A program made the translations under genes and the position numbers. Below are positions 8,999-16,635 of a stretch of DNA of 32,019 nucleotides, piece after piece (the stretch's first letter is position 1; each line of letters opens with the position of its first letter). Source of the stretch: JAQXGO01 sp045592445 (GTDB lineage: Bacteria; Bacillota; Clostridia; UMGS1883; UMGS1540); NCBI GenBank assembly GCA_045592445.1, contig JAZNUV010000025.1, positions 1 through 32,019 on the forward strand. The letters run 5' to 3'. The notes under the pieces are model-generated. The model was not told the origin of the DNA. It saw only the letters and a program-made list of their open reading frames with translations, and made no database searches.

Positions 8999-9956
8999 AA
9001 CAATCGGTGTTTTGACAAGTGGCGGCGACGCGCCCGGCATGAATGCGGCTATTCGTGCTGTTGTTCGTAGTGGCATTGCGCACGATATGCGTGTTATGGG
9101 CATTTCCAAAGGCTATCGTGGACTGATAAATGGTGACATTAAAGAAATGCATTTGAGAAGCGTTTCCGACACCTTACAACGCGGAGGCACATTTTTACAA
9201 TCGGCACGATGCAAGGAATTCACCACAGAAGAAGGGCAAATACGCGCGATGGAGGTCGCGAAGGTATTTGGGATTGATGCACTTGTCGTTATCGGGGGAG
9301 ACGGGACGTTTCGCGGTGCGCGGGATTTAAGCCGTCACGGTATGACGGTGGTCGGCATCCCCGGTACAATCGATAATGATATAGACTGCACGGACTATAC
9401 CATCGGCTATGATACTGCTATGAATACGGCAATGGAAGCGATTGACAAAATTCGTGATACTGCCTCAAGCCACCAACGATGCAGCATTGTAGAGGTGATG
9501 GGCAGAGGTGCAGGGCATATTGCGCTGAGTTTATCGATTGCAAACGGCGCGGAAGCGGTCATTGTACCTGAAAAAGATTATTCCGTGGATGAAGATATTA
9601 TAAAGCCGATTTTTGGCTGCAGAAACCGCGGTAAAAATCATTATATTGTAATTTTGGCAGAGGGCGTCGGCAAAACAGACGAAATTGCCGCGGAAATTCA
9701 GCAAAAGACAGGGATTGATGCACGCGTATCTATTTTAGGATACATTCAGCGAGGCGGCAGTCCGACGGCTCGAGACAGAATAGAGGCAAGCCGCATGGGC
9801 GGTCACGCCGTCAGTATTTTGGCAAAGGGATGCGATAGCCGTATCGTAGCGCTTAAAAACGGCTTGGTTACAGACTTCCCCATCGAAGAGGCACTCAGCA
9901 TGAAAAAATCGATCAGTGCATCGGATTTGGCTTTGACAAAAATTCTGTCCCTTTGA
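8991..9956 (+). CDS. pfkA: ATP-dependent 6-phosphofructokinase
   Basis: The enzyme phosphorylates fructose 6-phosphate to the 1,6-bisphosphate, the committed step of glycolysis. The 321-residue length is typical of bacterial PfkA. GGDGTFRG at 102-109 and PGTIDND at 124-130 carry glycine at the two positions that are Asp and Lys in pyrophosphate-dependent relatives, so ATP use is predicted; Asp128 is the catalytic base. The start at 8991 is chosen over in-frame ATGs at 8973 and 8985 because AAAGGA (8976-8981) sits 9 bases before it and MIKTIGVLTSGGDAPG is the normal N-terminus. It overlaps rsmD by 8 bases and is the last gene of the T-box-led run. No pyruvate kinase gene follows. Confidence 0.96.
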   Translation: MIKTIGVLTSGGDAPGMNAAIRAVVRSGIAHDMRVMGISKGYRGLINGDIKEMHLRSVSDTLQRGGTFLQSARCKEFTTEEGQIRAMEVAKVFGIDALVVIGGDGTFRGARDLSRHGMTVVGIPGTIDNDIDCTDYTIGYDTAMNTAMEAIDKIRDTASSHQRCSIVEVMGRGAGHIALSLSIANGAEAVIVPEKDYSVDEDIIKPIFGCRNRGKNHYIVILAEGVGKTDEIAAEIQQKTGIDARVSILGYIQRGGSPTARDRIEASRMGGHAVSILAKGCDSRIVALKNGLVTDFPIEEALSMKKSISASDLALTKILSL

Positions 9957-9961
9957 TATTT

Positions 9962-10028
9962 TTCGACAAACAAAATCAAAAAATTTGACAGTGAAACGAC
10001 ATATATTTCATCTCCTTTCCTGTATACT
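9962..10028 (+). promoter_or_regulatory. spoIIG control region: Spo0A-box-like sites and -10 element
   Basis: TTCGACA (9962-9968) is an exact reverse complement of the 0A-box consensus TGTCGAA. TTTGACA (9984-9990, one mismatch) and AACGACA (9995-10001, two mismatches) follow, 11 bp apart in tandem. A TATACT -10 lies at 10023-10028, and no -35 is seen at 17 bp spacing. With a start near 10035 the boxes fall at about -34 to -73. This resembles the Bacillus subtilis spoIIG promoter, where phosphorylated Spo0A activates sigma-A from tandem boxes upstream. The layout is seen; its use is inferred. Confidence 0.55.
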
Positions 10029-10057
10029 AATAGTGTACGGGGAGGAGATGATTTTTT

Positions 10058-10942
10058 TTGGTTGTATACATAGATGTTCTGTTCTTTATAAATTTTGTTA
10101 TCAATTATATGCTGTTGTATCTGACGGCAGCAATTGCGCATATAAAGCCGAAAATTTCACGAATTACATCCGGCGCAGTACTCGGAGCGTTGTATGCGGT
10201 ACTCATTTTTCTGCCGGACCTTGCCTTTGGTTATACGGCGGTAGCCAAACTTCTCTTTTCGATGGGCGTGGTGGCGGTTTCCTATAATATCAGCGGCATA
10301 AAACTTTACATAAAAGCACTGGGTATTTTTTATCTTGTCACGTTTTCCTGCGGTGGCGGTGTTATGGCACTGTTTCAGTTCGCCGACATGGGGGCATCTT
10401 TGGGCATGATCATCAAAAACGGCGTTTTTTATATCCATTTGCCATGGCATATTCTCTTTTTCGCAATTGCAATTTCCTATATGGTGATACGTTTTGTATG
10501 GGGTGCGCTGCAAAATCGGCTTTCAAAAGAAAATATGTATGTCAAGGTAGGACTATTTTGGGAAGGCAGGGAAGTATGGCTGGATGCGCTTTTAGATACC
10601 GGCAATTCTCTTTGTGACCCCTTGTCAAAAGCACCTGTTATTGTGGCAGAATATGAATACTTACGCCCTGTTTTGCCGCCCGCACTCCTTTCAGACGCGG
10701 GCGTGCCGCCAATGGAGACAATTTCGGATGACGCAGTAAAAGGACGGCTTCGCATGATACCATTTTCTTCGCTTGGTAAGGAACATGGCATGCTGGTTGG
10801 ATTTCGGCCCGATAACGCGGTTATTCTTGAAAATGAGCAGATAAAGGAAGCGGGAGATGTGATAGTTGGTATGTATGCAAGACCGCTTGCACGTGACAAA
10901 AGCTATGCGGCACTTTTGCATCCCGCACTTTTAGGATATTAA
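10058..10942 (+). CDS. spoIIGA: Sigma-E processing peptidase SpoIIGA
   Basis: SpoIIGA is the membrane aspartic protease that cuts pro-sigma-E in the mother cell after asymmetric division. The 294-residue protein has a hydrophobic N-terminal half (to about residue 150) with roughly five membrane segments, then a soluble protease half. The catalytic motif LLDTGNSLCDPL is intact, with Asp180. The start is TTG at 10058, 10 bases after GGAGGAG (10041-10047); the resulting VVYIDVLFFINF matches the usual SpoIIGA N-terminus. The gene lies 18 bp ahead of sigE, its substrate, as in other spore formers. Transcription probably begins at the Spo0A-like promoter just upstream. Confidence 0.95.
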   Translation: MVVYIDVLFFINFVINYMLLYLTAAIAHIKPKISRITSGAVLGALYAVLIFLPDLAFGYTAVAKLLFSMGVVAVSYNISGIKLYIKALGIFYLVTFSCGGGVMALFQFADMGASLGMIIKNGVFYIHLPWHILFFAIAISYMVIRFVWGALQNRLSKENMYVKVGLFWEGREVWLDALLDTGNSLCDPLSKAPVIVAEYEYLRPVLPPALLSDAGVPPMETISDDAVKGRLRMIPFSSLGKEHGMLVGFRPDNAVILENEQIKEAGDVIVGMYARPLARDKSYAALLHPALLGY

Positions 10943-10960
10943 AAGAAAGAAGGCAGTAAA

Positions 10961-11659
10961 ATGAAGTGGAAGGAACTGGTGCGCCTTTTAATGGGGCATC
11001 TATGCAAAAGAGAGGTGCATTATATAGGCGGGGCGGACGTTTTGCCACAGCCACTTTCACCCGAGGCAGAGGCGGAATATATCCGTGAATTGGCAACGGG
11101 TAGCGAGTCGGCAAGACGGGAACTGATAGAGCATAATTTGCGCCTGGTCGTCTATATTGCCCGTAAGTTTGACAATACGCCCGTTGGGGTAGAAGATTTG
11201 ATTTCGATTGGCACAATTGGGCTTATCAAGGCAGTGAGCACATTTCAGGCTAATAAAAATATAAAGCTTGCTACGTATGCTTCGCGTTGCATAGAAAATG
11301 AAATTTTGATGTATTTGCGGAAAAACCTTGCAAGAAGGGCAGAGGTGTCCATTGACGAGCCTCTTAATGTTGATTTGGACGGAAACGAGCTCTTATTATC
11401 AGATATTCTGGGTACAGATACAGATCTTGTATATCAAAGAATTGAGGGCGAGGAAGAAAAGAAAATGCTTTCTCTTGCTATGGAAAAACTTTCTGAGAGG
11501 GAAAAGACAATTATGCGCCTTCGGTTCGGACTTTGCGGCTGTAACGAAAAAACGCAAAAAGAGGTTGCAGATATGCTGGGCATCAGTCAGTCTTACATAT
11601 CGCGCCTTGAAAAACGTATTATCGTAAGACTGAAAAAAGAGTTCTCAGCAATGGGATAG
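10961..11659 (+). CDS. sigE: Sporulation sigma factor SigE (pro-sigma-E)
   Basis: Sigma-E directs the first wave of mother-cell sporulation transcription. The 232-residue protein has region 2 with NLRLVVYIARKF and DLISIGTIGLIKAV, and ATYASRCIENEILMYLR. It also has region 4 with the helix-turn-helix DMLGISQSYISRLEKRI. These are close to Bacillus SigE. The conserved block around the processing site reads EVHYIGG at residues 18-24, so the pro-sequence is about 20 residues, some seven shorter than the 27 of Bacillus subtilis. It is still basic and hydrophobic (KWKELVRLLMGHL), fitting membrane attachment. In Bacillus sigG follows; here the next genes are tRNAs on the other strand. No convincing terminator was found directly behind sigE. 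Confidence 0.97.
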   Translation: MKWKELVRLLMGHLCKREVHYIGGADVLPQPLSPEAEAEYIRELATGSESARRELIEHNLRLVVYIARKFDNTPVGVEDLISIGTIGLIKAVSTFQANKNIKLATYASRCIENEILMYLRKNLARRAEVSIDEPLNVDLDGNELLLSDILGTDTDLVYQRIEGEEEKKMLSLAMEKLSEREKTIMRLRFGLCGCNEKTQKEVADMLGISQSYISRLEKRIIVRLKKEFSAMG

Positions 11660-11721
11660 GAAGAACATTCGCCATTCTAATCGTTTATGGTACAGGAAAA
11701 GTAATTTGACAGAAATTTCGT

Positions 11722-11750
11722 AAAAAAAAGGAACGGACTGATTCCGTTCC
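11722..11750 (-). terminator. Terminator of tRNA-Thr
   Basis: On the minus strand GGAACGGA and TCCGTTCC (stem 11730-11737 with 11743-11750, loop of 5) are followed by eight T (11722-11729). Confidence 0.9.
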
Positions 11751-11754
11751 GACA

Positions 11755-11830
11755 TGGAGCTGTCTAGCAGATTCGAACTGCCGACCTCTTCCTTACCAAG
11801 GAAGTGCTCTGCCTGCTGAGCTAAGACAGC
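11755..11830 (-). tRNA. tRNA-Thr (anticodon GGT)
   Basis: The minus strand folds into a full cloverleaf of 76 nt. The acceptor stem is GCTGTCT with AGACAGC. The anticodon stem CTTCC/GGAAG encloses loop TTGGTAA, giving anticodon GGT. The T arm is GGCAG-TTCGAAT-CTGCT. The discriminator is T, and the CCA end is encoded (11755-11757). It reads the threonine codons ACC and ACT. It has its own promoter and terminator. Confidence 0.96.
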
Positions 11831-11846
11831 ATTTTAAACAAAAAAT

Positions 11847-11875
11847 ATTATAGCATAATTGTGTTGGCATGTCAA
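11847..11875 (-). promoter_or_regulatory. Promoter of tRNA-Thr
   Basis: On the minus strand a consensus TTGACA (11870-11875) is 17 bp from a consensus TATAAT (11847-11852), 16 bases before the tRNA. Confidence 0.88.
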
Positions 11876-11927
11876 GGGTTTTTTAGAAAATGGCATAGAA
11901 TGTTTCGTTAGAAAAATCAAATTTTGA

Positions 11928-11968
11928 AAAAAAGAATCGGGATGCAGTAAAAAAGCAACCCGATTTTT
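11928..11968 (-). terminator. Terminator of tRNA-Ser
   Basis: AATCGGG (11935-11941) pairs with CCCGATT (11959-11965). T-rich runs follow on both strands, so it could also stop transcripts coming from sigE on the plus strand. The loop is 17 bases, larger than usual. Confidence 0.75.
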
Positions 11969-11970
11969 TC

Positions 11971-12062
11971 TGGCGGAGAGAAAGGGATTCGAACCCTTGA
12001 TGGGGTATTAGCCCATACACGATTTCCAGTCGTGCGCCTTAGACCAGCTCAGCCATCTCTCC
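11971..12062 (-). tRNA. tRNA-Ser (anticodon GGA)
   Basis: The minus strand encodes a 92-nt tRNA with the long variable arm typical of serine tRNAs. The acceptor stem is GGAGAGA with TCTCTCC. The anticodon stem CACGA/TCGTG holds loop CTGGAAA, giving anticodon GGA. The T loop is GTTCGAATC. The discriminator is G and CCA is encoded (11971-11973). It reads TCC and TCT codons. Confidence 0.97.
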
Positions 12063-12075
12063 AAAAGACTTAAAT

Positions 12076-12104
12076 AGTATACTACATTCTAAAGGAAAAG
12101 TCAA
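12076..12104 (-). promoter_or_regulatory. Promoter of tRNA-Ser
   Basis: On the minus strand TTGACT (12099-12104) is 17 bp from TATACT (12076-12081), 13 bases before the tRNA. Confidence 0.82.
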
Positions 12105-12128
12105 CCCTTTTTTTAAAAAAACATAAAG

Positions 12129-12172
12129 AAATTAAAATATCGCTGCCACAACTTGCATGTGACAGCGGTATT
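12129..12172 (-). terminator. Likely terminator of nrdD-nrdG
   Basis: A 15-bp stem with one mismatch (12136-12150 with 12158-12172, loop of 7) starts right after the nrdG stop codon. The minus-strand tail is TTTTAATTTC, a rather weak T tract. Confidence 0.7.
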
Positions 12173-12664
12173 TTAAAAAATTACAATCGGTTCGCCGGAT
12201 TTCAAACTCTCCTGCACATCAATGCCGCGTTGATTGGAGGAACCTTTGAAAGTAAGCTCCAGAGAACGATTTTCAAGCTGGAACGGTCCGTCAATCAAAA
12301 CATCGACTTCTTTTAAGAGCGCAAGCATATCAGGATGCTCCAAAATCATTTCATAGGTGTAGCCTGAGTATACCCAAACCGAGAGACCGCGTGCACGGCA
12401 TTCTCTTGCAAGCGGTAATAAAGCTTTTGCCTGACACATCGGCTCGCCACCCGAAAGCGTAACACCATCGAGAAGGGGGTTTGCTGAAATTGCCTTTAAC
12501 AGTGTGTCGGTGTCTTCTTCATAGCCGGCGGCAAAATCATGCGTTTGGGGATTATGGCAACCCTTGCAATGGTGAGGGCAACCCTGCACGAATACCGTGT
12601 AGCGCAGCCCTTTTCCATCTACAATCGAATCATTTGCAACACCGGAAAGTCGCAGAATGCTCAT
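12173..12664 (-). CDS. nrdG: Anaerobic ribonucleotide reductase activating protein
   Basis: NrdG is the radical-SAM activase that puts the glycyl radical on NrdD. The 163-residue protein carries the cluster motif C-x3-C-x2-C as CPHHCKGC (Cys29, Cys33, Cys36), with DGKGLRYTVFVQG before it. LSGGEPM, the radical-SAM glycine-rich motif, follows. The start codon overlaps the nrdD stop as ATGA (12661-12664), so the two are translationally coupled and made together. It is the last gene of the unit and is followed by a hairpin. Confidence 0.96.
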   Translation of the reverse strand: MSILRLSGVANDSIVDGKGLRYTVFVQGCPHHCKGCHNPQTHDFAAGYEEDTDTLLKAISANPLLDGVTLSGGEPMCQAKALLPLARECRARGLSVWVYSGYTYEMILEHPDMLALLKEVDVLIDGPFQLENRSLELTFKGSSNQRGIDVQESLKSGEPIVIF

Positions 12665-14976
12665 AGATTATGTTTGACTCTGTCACGTACCTCGGCAAGC
12701 TTTGCATTATTAAACTTGTCCAAAGTACCAACAAGATAACCTGTAATGCGGCGGATGCGTTCAAAGCCGATACCATCGTCAAATTCTTTGCGGCCGCAAG
12801 CGGGACATTCGTCGCCGATAATGCCGTTATAGCCGCAAACGGGGTCACGGTCTAAGGGGTGATTGATGGACCCGTATCCGATGCCTGCATCGTGCATGGC
12901 GCGTACTACCTTTTCAAACGCGTCAATATTCTGTGAGGGGTCACCATCAAGTTCAATGTAGGAAATATGTCCAGCATTGGTTAATGCATGATATGGTGCC
13001 TCAAGCTTAATTTTATTAAAGGCGTTAGTTTGATAGTATACAGGCACATGGAAACTGTTTGTGTAGTAATCCTTGTCGGTTACCCCTTCAATTTCGCCAA
13101 AGCGCTTTTTATCAATGCGGACAAAACGGCCGGAAAGCCCTTCCGCAGGCGTTGCCAAAAGCGTAAAGTTCAGACCTGTTTCAACACTTTTTGCATCCAT
13201 AAATTCACGCATATGTGATACAATTTCAAGACCTAAATTCTGTGCCGTTTCACTTTCGCCGTGATGCTGACCAATAAGCGCCTTGAGTGCCTCGGCAAGA
13301 CCGATAAAGCCAACAGAGAATGTGCCGTGCTTTAACACCTCGCCAACTTCGTCATTCCAGGAAAGCTTTTCACTATCAATCCAAACACCCTGTCCCATCA
13401 GGAAGGGGTAGTTTTTCACCTGTTTATGACGTTGAATTTCAAAACGCTCTAAAAGTTGTGCGCAGCAAAGCTCAAGCTTTCTGTCCAGTTCCTCGAAGAA
13501 GTAGCCGACATCGCCTTTAGCACGGATCGCAATACGCGGCAGGTTAATCGACGTAAAGGAAAGATTACCGCGACCGTTGGAAATTTCCTTTGTCGGGTCG
13601 AAATGGTTCCCGATAACGCGCGTGCGGCATCCCATATATGCAATCTCAGTTTCGGGCGTACCCTTATAGTATTGCTTGTTGAAGGGTGCATCCTGAAACG
13701 AGAAGTTGGGGAAGAGGCGCTTTGCGCTGACACGGCAGGCAAGACGGAATAAGTCATAGTTCGGCTCGCCTTGATTATAGTTTACGCCTTCCTTGACACG
13801 GAAAATTTGAATGGGGAAAATCGGTGTTTCGCCGTTGCCAAGACCTGCCTCGGTAGCCAAAAGCAGATTTTTTATAACCATGCGTGCTTCGGGGGATGTG
13901 TCCATACCGTAGTTTATAGAGGAAAATGGAGTTTGTGCTCCTGCACGGGAATGCATGGTGTTGAGGTTATGAATGAGTGCTTCCATAGCCTGATACGTTG
14001 TTTTGTCCGTTTCTCGGGTACCCTTTTCTACGGCAAATTGATGTGCTTTTGCAATAACAGACTTCTCAATCCCTTTATCTGTAAGGAATTTCTTTTCAAA
14101 CGCATCATATTTGTCGGTGTCTTCCAGGGTCGGCAAAAGCGATTTCTTTTTTGCTTCCGCAAATAGTTCGTCTACAATCGCGACAGCATCAATGCCATCC
14201 ACTGAAAGTTCTAACGCTTTAATCAAGTTGTCTTTATATTTTTTTGTATAGGTTTTGCGTACCCCGGGTGCCAATGCGTAGTCAAAGTTTACGATGGACT
14301 GTCCGCCGTGCTGGTCATTCTGATTGCTTTGCAGTGCGATACATGCCAATGCGGAATAGCTTGAAATATCATTTGGCTCGCGCAAAACACCGTGTCCCGT
14401 AGAAAAACCGCCACGGAACAATTTAATAAGGTCAATTTGACAGCAGGTAGTGGTCAATGAATAGAAGTCCATATCATGAATATGGATGTCACCATTTCTG
14501 TGCGCTTCCGAAAATTCGGGCTTTAAGACACACATTTCATAAAACTGCTTCGCACCCTCAGAACCGTATTTCAGCATAGTGCCCATAGCGGTATCGCCAT
14601 CCACATTGGCGTTTTCACGCTTAATATCAGAATCCTTCGCGTCTGTAAAGGTAACTTCCTTATAAATCTGCATAAGACGCGTGTTCATCTCGCGACTGCG
14701 ACTGCGTTCGCCGCGGTAGAGAATAAATGCCTTGGCAATACGGACATAGCCGTTATTGATCAGCACTTGTTCAACAAGGTCCTGAATGTGCTCGACGGAA
14801 GGGGTTTCCTCCGCTTCGGTTTCCAAAAGAGAGACCACTTGATTTGCAAGTCGTAAATATGTATCTTTGTCCTTCGTAGATTTGCATGCAATAAAAGCTT
14901 TTTCAATTGCGCCCGCAATTTTCGTAATGTCGAACATTACAATGCGGCCGTCACGTTTTAAGATTCCTGAAATCAT
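12661..14976 (-). CDS. nrdD: Anaerobic (class III) ribonucleoside-triphosphate reductase
   Basis: NrdD reduces ribonucleoside triphosphates to deoxynucleotides without oxygen, using a glycyl radical. The 771 residues begin with an ATP-cone regulatory domain (about 1-90, KRDGRIVMFDITKIAGAI). The catalytic barrel follows. The C-terminus carries the glycyl-radical motif RITGYLVGT with Gly746. A zinc-site region shows three cysteines (714, 724, 727) in DPVCGYNG and DECPACG; the first cysteine of the CxxC pair found in some relatives is Asp here. AAAGGAG (14988-14994) precedes the ATG. The promoter is overlapped by NrdR-like boxes, so repression when dATP/ATP is high is expected. Its presence points to an anaerobic life. 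Confidence 0.98.
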   Translation of the reverse strand: MISGILKRDGRIVMFDITKIAGAIEKAFIACKSTKDKDTYLRLANQVVSLLETEAEETPSVEHIQDLVEQVLINNGYVRIAKAFILYRGERSRSREMNTRLMQIYKEVTFTDAKDSDIKRENANVDGDTAMGTMLKYGSEGAKQFYEMCVLKPEFSEAHRNGDIHIHDMDFYSLTTTCCQIDLIKLFRGGFSTGHGVLREPNDISSYSALACIALQSNQNDQHGGQSIVNFDYALAPGVRKTYTKKYKDNLIKALELSVDGIDAVAIVDELFAEAKKKSLLPTLEDTDKYDAFEKKFLTDKGIEKSVIAKAHQFAVEKGTRETDKTTYQAMEALIHNLNTMHSRAGAQTPFSSINYGMDTSPEARMVIKNLLLATEAGLGNGETPIFPIQIFRVKEGVNYNQGEPNYDLFRLACRVSAKRLFPNFSFQDAPFNKQYYKGTPETEIAYMGCRTRVIGNHFDPTKEISNGRGNLSFTSINLPRIAIRAKGDVGYFFEELDRKLELCCAQLLERFEIQRHKQVKNYPFLMGQGVWIDSEKLSWNDEVGEVLKHGTFSVGFIGLAEALKALIGQHHGESETAQNLGLEIVSHMREFMDAKSVETGLNFTLLATPAEGLSGRFVRIDKKRFGEIEGVTDKDYYTNSFHVPVYYQTNAFNKIKLEAPYHALTNAGHISYIELDGDPSQNIDAFEKVVRAMHDAGIGYGSINHPLDRDPVCGYNGIIGDECPACGRKEFDDGIGFERIRRITGYLVGTLDKFNNAKLAEVRDRVKHNL

Positions 14977-14999
14977 ACCATTTGTACTCCTTTCTAAAA

Positions 15000-15068
15000 A
15001 TACAATATATTGTGTTTGATTGTTTTTGAATGTAGATATATTGTACTATATGTAGTAGGATTTGTCAA
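15000..15068 (-). promoter_or_regulatory. nrdD promoter with two NrdR-box-like sites
   Basis: On the minus strand TTGACA (15063-15068) is 17 bp from TACAAT (15040-15045). A near-perfect NrdR box lies at 15000-15015 (plus strand ATACAATATATTGTGT, 15 of 16 to the consensus ACACAATATATTGTGT). A weaker one lies at 15031-15046 and covers the -10. The two boxes are exactly 31 bp apart start to start, the three-turn phasing known for NrdR. Binding would block transcription. Confidence 0.82.
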
Positions 15069-15164
15069 GGAAAAACACAATTTTTTTTTTAAAAAATAAC
15101 GGATGGCGTTTTAATGCAATTCCTGAAAAAAGAAAACATTTTTTTTGCGTGTGCATATACTGCT

Positions 15165-15192
15165 AGAGAGACAACCTTTTTCAAGGTTTCTC
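15165..15192 (+). other. Stem-loop in the leader of the DUF3343-type gene
   Basis: GAGA-c-AACCTT (15168-15178) pairs with AAGGTT-TCTC (15183-15192) around a 4-base loop, ending 3 bases before the ribosome site. No T run follows, so it is not a classical terminator. It could protect the mRNA or tune translation. I saw no clear -35/-10 pair upstream; TATACT near 15156 lacks a good -35. Confidence 0.35.
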
Positions 15193-15209
15193 GGATTGGA
15201 GGAATGAAG

Positions 15210-15419
15210 ATGCTAGTACGTTTACCGTCTATGACATCTGCTGTAAGACTACGTCAGAGACTTATGGCGGAAGAAATCCCATCCCAGGTGGTACAAAGTC
15301 CGGCGCGCCTGCAAAAAAAAGGATGCAGCTATGCGCTTGAAATACAAAAAGAGCATTTGGGGGCTGTGAAAAAAGCTGCAGAGGGACTTGGGATTCAAAT
15401 GATGGGCGTATACGAATGA
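15210..15419 (+). CDS. DUF3343-type small protein, putative Se/S carrier-like
   Basis: This 69-residue protein looks like the DUF3343 family (Pfam describes it as putative Se/S carrier protein-like). The pattern is a beta strand (MLVRLPS), a helix (SAVRLRQRLMAE), a strand, then the conserved cysteine in KKGCSYALEI (Cys39) and a final helix. The start at 15210 is preferred to upstream in-frame codons because TTGGAGGA (15196-15203) sits about 7 bases before it. The stop overlaps the start of the desulfurase gene (ATGA, 15416-15419), so the two are coupled. This fits a role in accepting sulfur or selenium from the partner enzyme; that role is inferred, not shown. Confidence 0.8.
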   Translation: MLVRLPSMTSAVRLRQRLMAEEIPSQVVQSPARLQKKGCSYALEIQKEHLGAVKKAAEGLGIQMMGVYE

Positions 15420-16558
15420 TATATCTTGATAACGGTGCAACTTCCTTTCCAAAACCACGTATTGTGCATGAAGAATACGAAAGATGTATGCGCTATTATG
15501 CGGCAAATGCAGGGCGCGGTGCGCATAAAAGAAGTATTATGGCGGCAGAAAAGCTTTGGGAAACAAGGGAAGCGTTGGGACATCTTTTTTCAATTGATAC
15601 ACCAGACCGTATTGTGTTTACGCCAAATTGTACCGCAGGTCTAAATATGGGGCTCCGCGGTATTTTAAAAAGCGGGGATGATTTGATTATTTCAAACATG
15701 GAGCATAATAGTGTGTATCGTCCTGCTATGGCGTTGCGGGAAAAGGGTGTTCGTACACTTTTCGCGAAGGCAGACAGTGACGGCATTGTCACACTAAATG
15801 CCGTAAAAAGACAGATAACGCCGCGAACAAAGCTTGTTTGCATGCTACATGCATCGAATGTAAGCGGCAGCGTAAATCCGATTCGTGAAATCGGGAAAAT
15901 GCTCCGTCAAAATGGCATACTCTTTATGGTGGATGCTGCACAAACAGCAGGATGTGTACCGATTGATGTAGCGGCAGATTATATCGATATTTTGGCTTTC
16001 CCGGGTCATAAGGGATTACTGGGTCCGCAAGGGACGGGAGGGCTTTATGTGAGAGAGGGCATTGATGTACGTCCGATTTTAGCCGGCGGGACGGGGAGTG
16101 CATCGGAAAGCCCGATGCAACCGGACTTTTTGCCGGACAGACTCGAAAGCGGCACGCAGAATTTGCCGGGAATTGCAGGTCTATGTGGCGGTGTGCAGTA
16201 TGTGGCATCGCGTGGCGTTGAAGTAATCGGAGAACATGAAAAAAAGCTTTGCAGCCTGTTTTTGGATAGAATAGCGGATATAAAAGGAGTGCGGGTGTTA
16301 GGCCCTTCGGATATAAAAAAACGTACGGGAATTGTGTCTGTGACGATGGAAGGGTACGATCCTATAGAGGTAGCAAAAAAACTCGATAAAACGTATGATA
16401 TTGCTGTTCGTGCCGGACTACATTGTGCACCACTTGCAGCAAAGACGCTGCATTTGCCTCAGGGCGGCAGCCTTCGTTTTTCACCGGGGATTTTTAATAC
16501 CGAAAATGATATGGATTATGCGGCGCGTGCTTTAACGAGCATTTTGCGTGGGGAATAG
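15416..16558 (+). CDS. Cysteine desulfurase family protein (class V aminotransferase fold)
   Basis: Enzymes of this PLP-dependent group remove sulfur from cysteine (or selenium from selenocysteine) as an enzyme-bound persulfide. The 380 residues start MIYLDNGATSFPKP. They carry MEHNS near 96-100, DAAQTAG at 173-179 (cofactor ring Asp), and the Schiff-base lysine Lys199 in FPGHKGLLGPQG. Cys337 in RAGLHCAPLAAKTL sits where the catalytic cysteine of SufS-like enzymes is found. It is not in an isc or suf cluster: no scaffold gene is next to it. It is coupled to the DUF3343-type protein, a pairing I associate with Clostridia. The native acceptor is unknown. A terminator follows. Confidence 0.9.
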   Translation: MIYLDNGATSFPKPRIVHEEYERCMRYYAANAGRGAHKRSIMAAEKLWETREALGHLFSIDTPDRIVFTPNCTAGLNMGLRGILKSGDDLIISNMEHNSVYRPAMALREKGVRTLFAKADSDGIVTLNAVKRQITPRTKLVCMLHASNVSGSVNPIREIGKMLRQNGILFMVDAAQTAGCVPIDVAADYIDILAFPGHKGLLGPQGTGGLYVREGIDVRPILAGGTGSASESPMQPDFLPDRLESGTQNLPGIAGLCGGVQYVASRGVEVIGEHEKKLCSLFLDRIADIKGVRVLGPSDIKKRTGIVSVTMEGYDPIEVAKKLDKTYDIAVRAGLHCAPLAAKTLHLPQGGSLRFSPGIFNTENDMDYAARALTSILRGE

Positions 16559-16598
16559 GAAACGCACAAAAGGAACAAAGGAAAAGTTATAAAATGAG

Positions 16599-16635
16599 AA
16601 AAAGGTGCGTAAATATATAAAAACGCACCTTTTTT
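16599..16635 (+). terminator. Terminator between desulfurase gene and ylmC
   Basis: AAAGGTGCG (16601-16609) pairs with CGCACCTTT (16624-16632) and runs into six T ending at 16635. The T tract directly abuts the GGAGG ribosome site of ylmC (16636-16640), so any RNA that reads through carries the hairpin in its leader. Confidence 0.75.

Noticed and set aside
9985..10028. TTGACA and TATACT before spoIIGA as a simple sigma-A promoter
   Set aside because: The spacing is 32 bp, far beyond 16-18 bp; TTGACA is better read as part of a Spo0A-like box.
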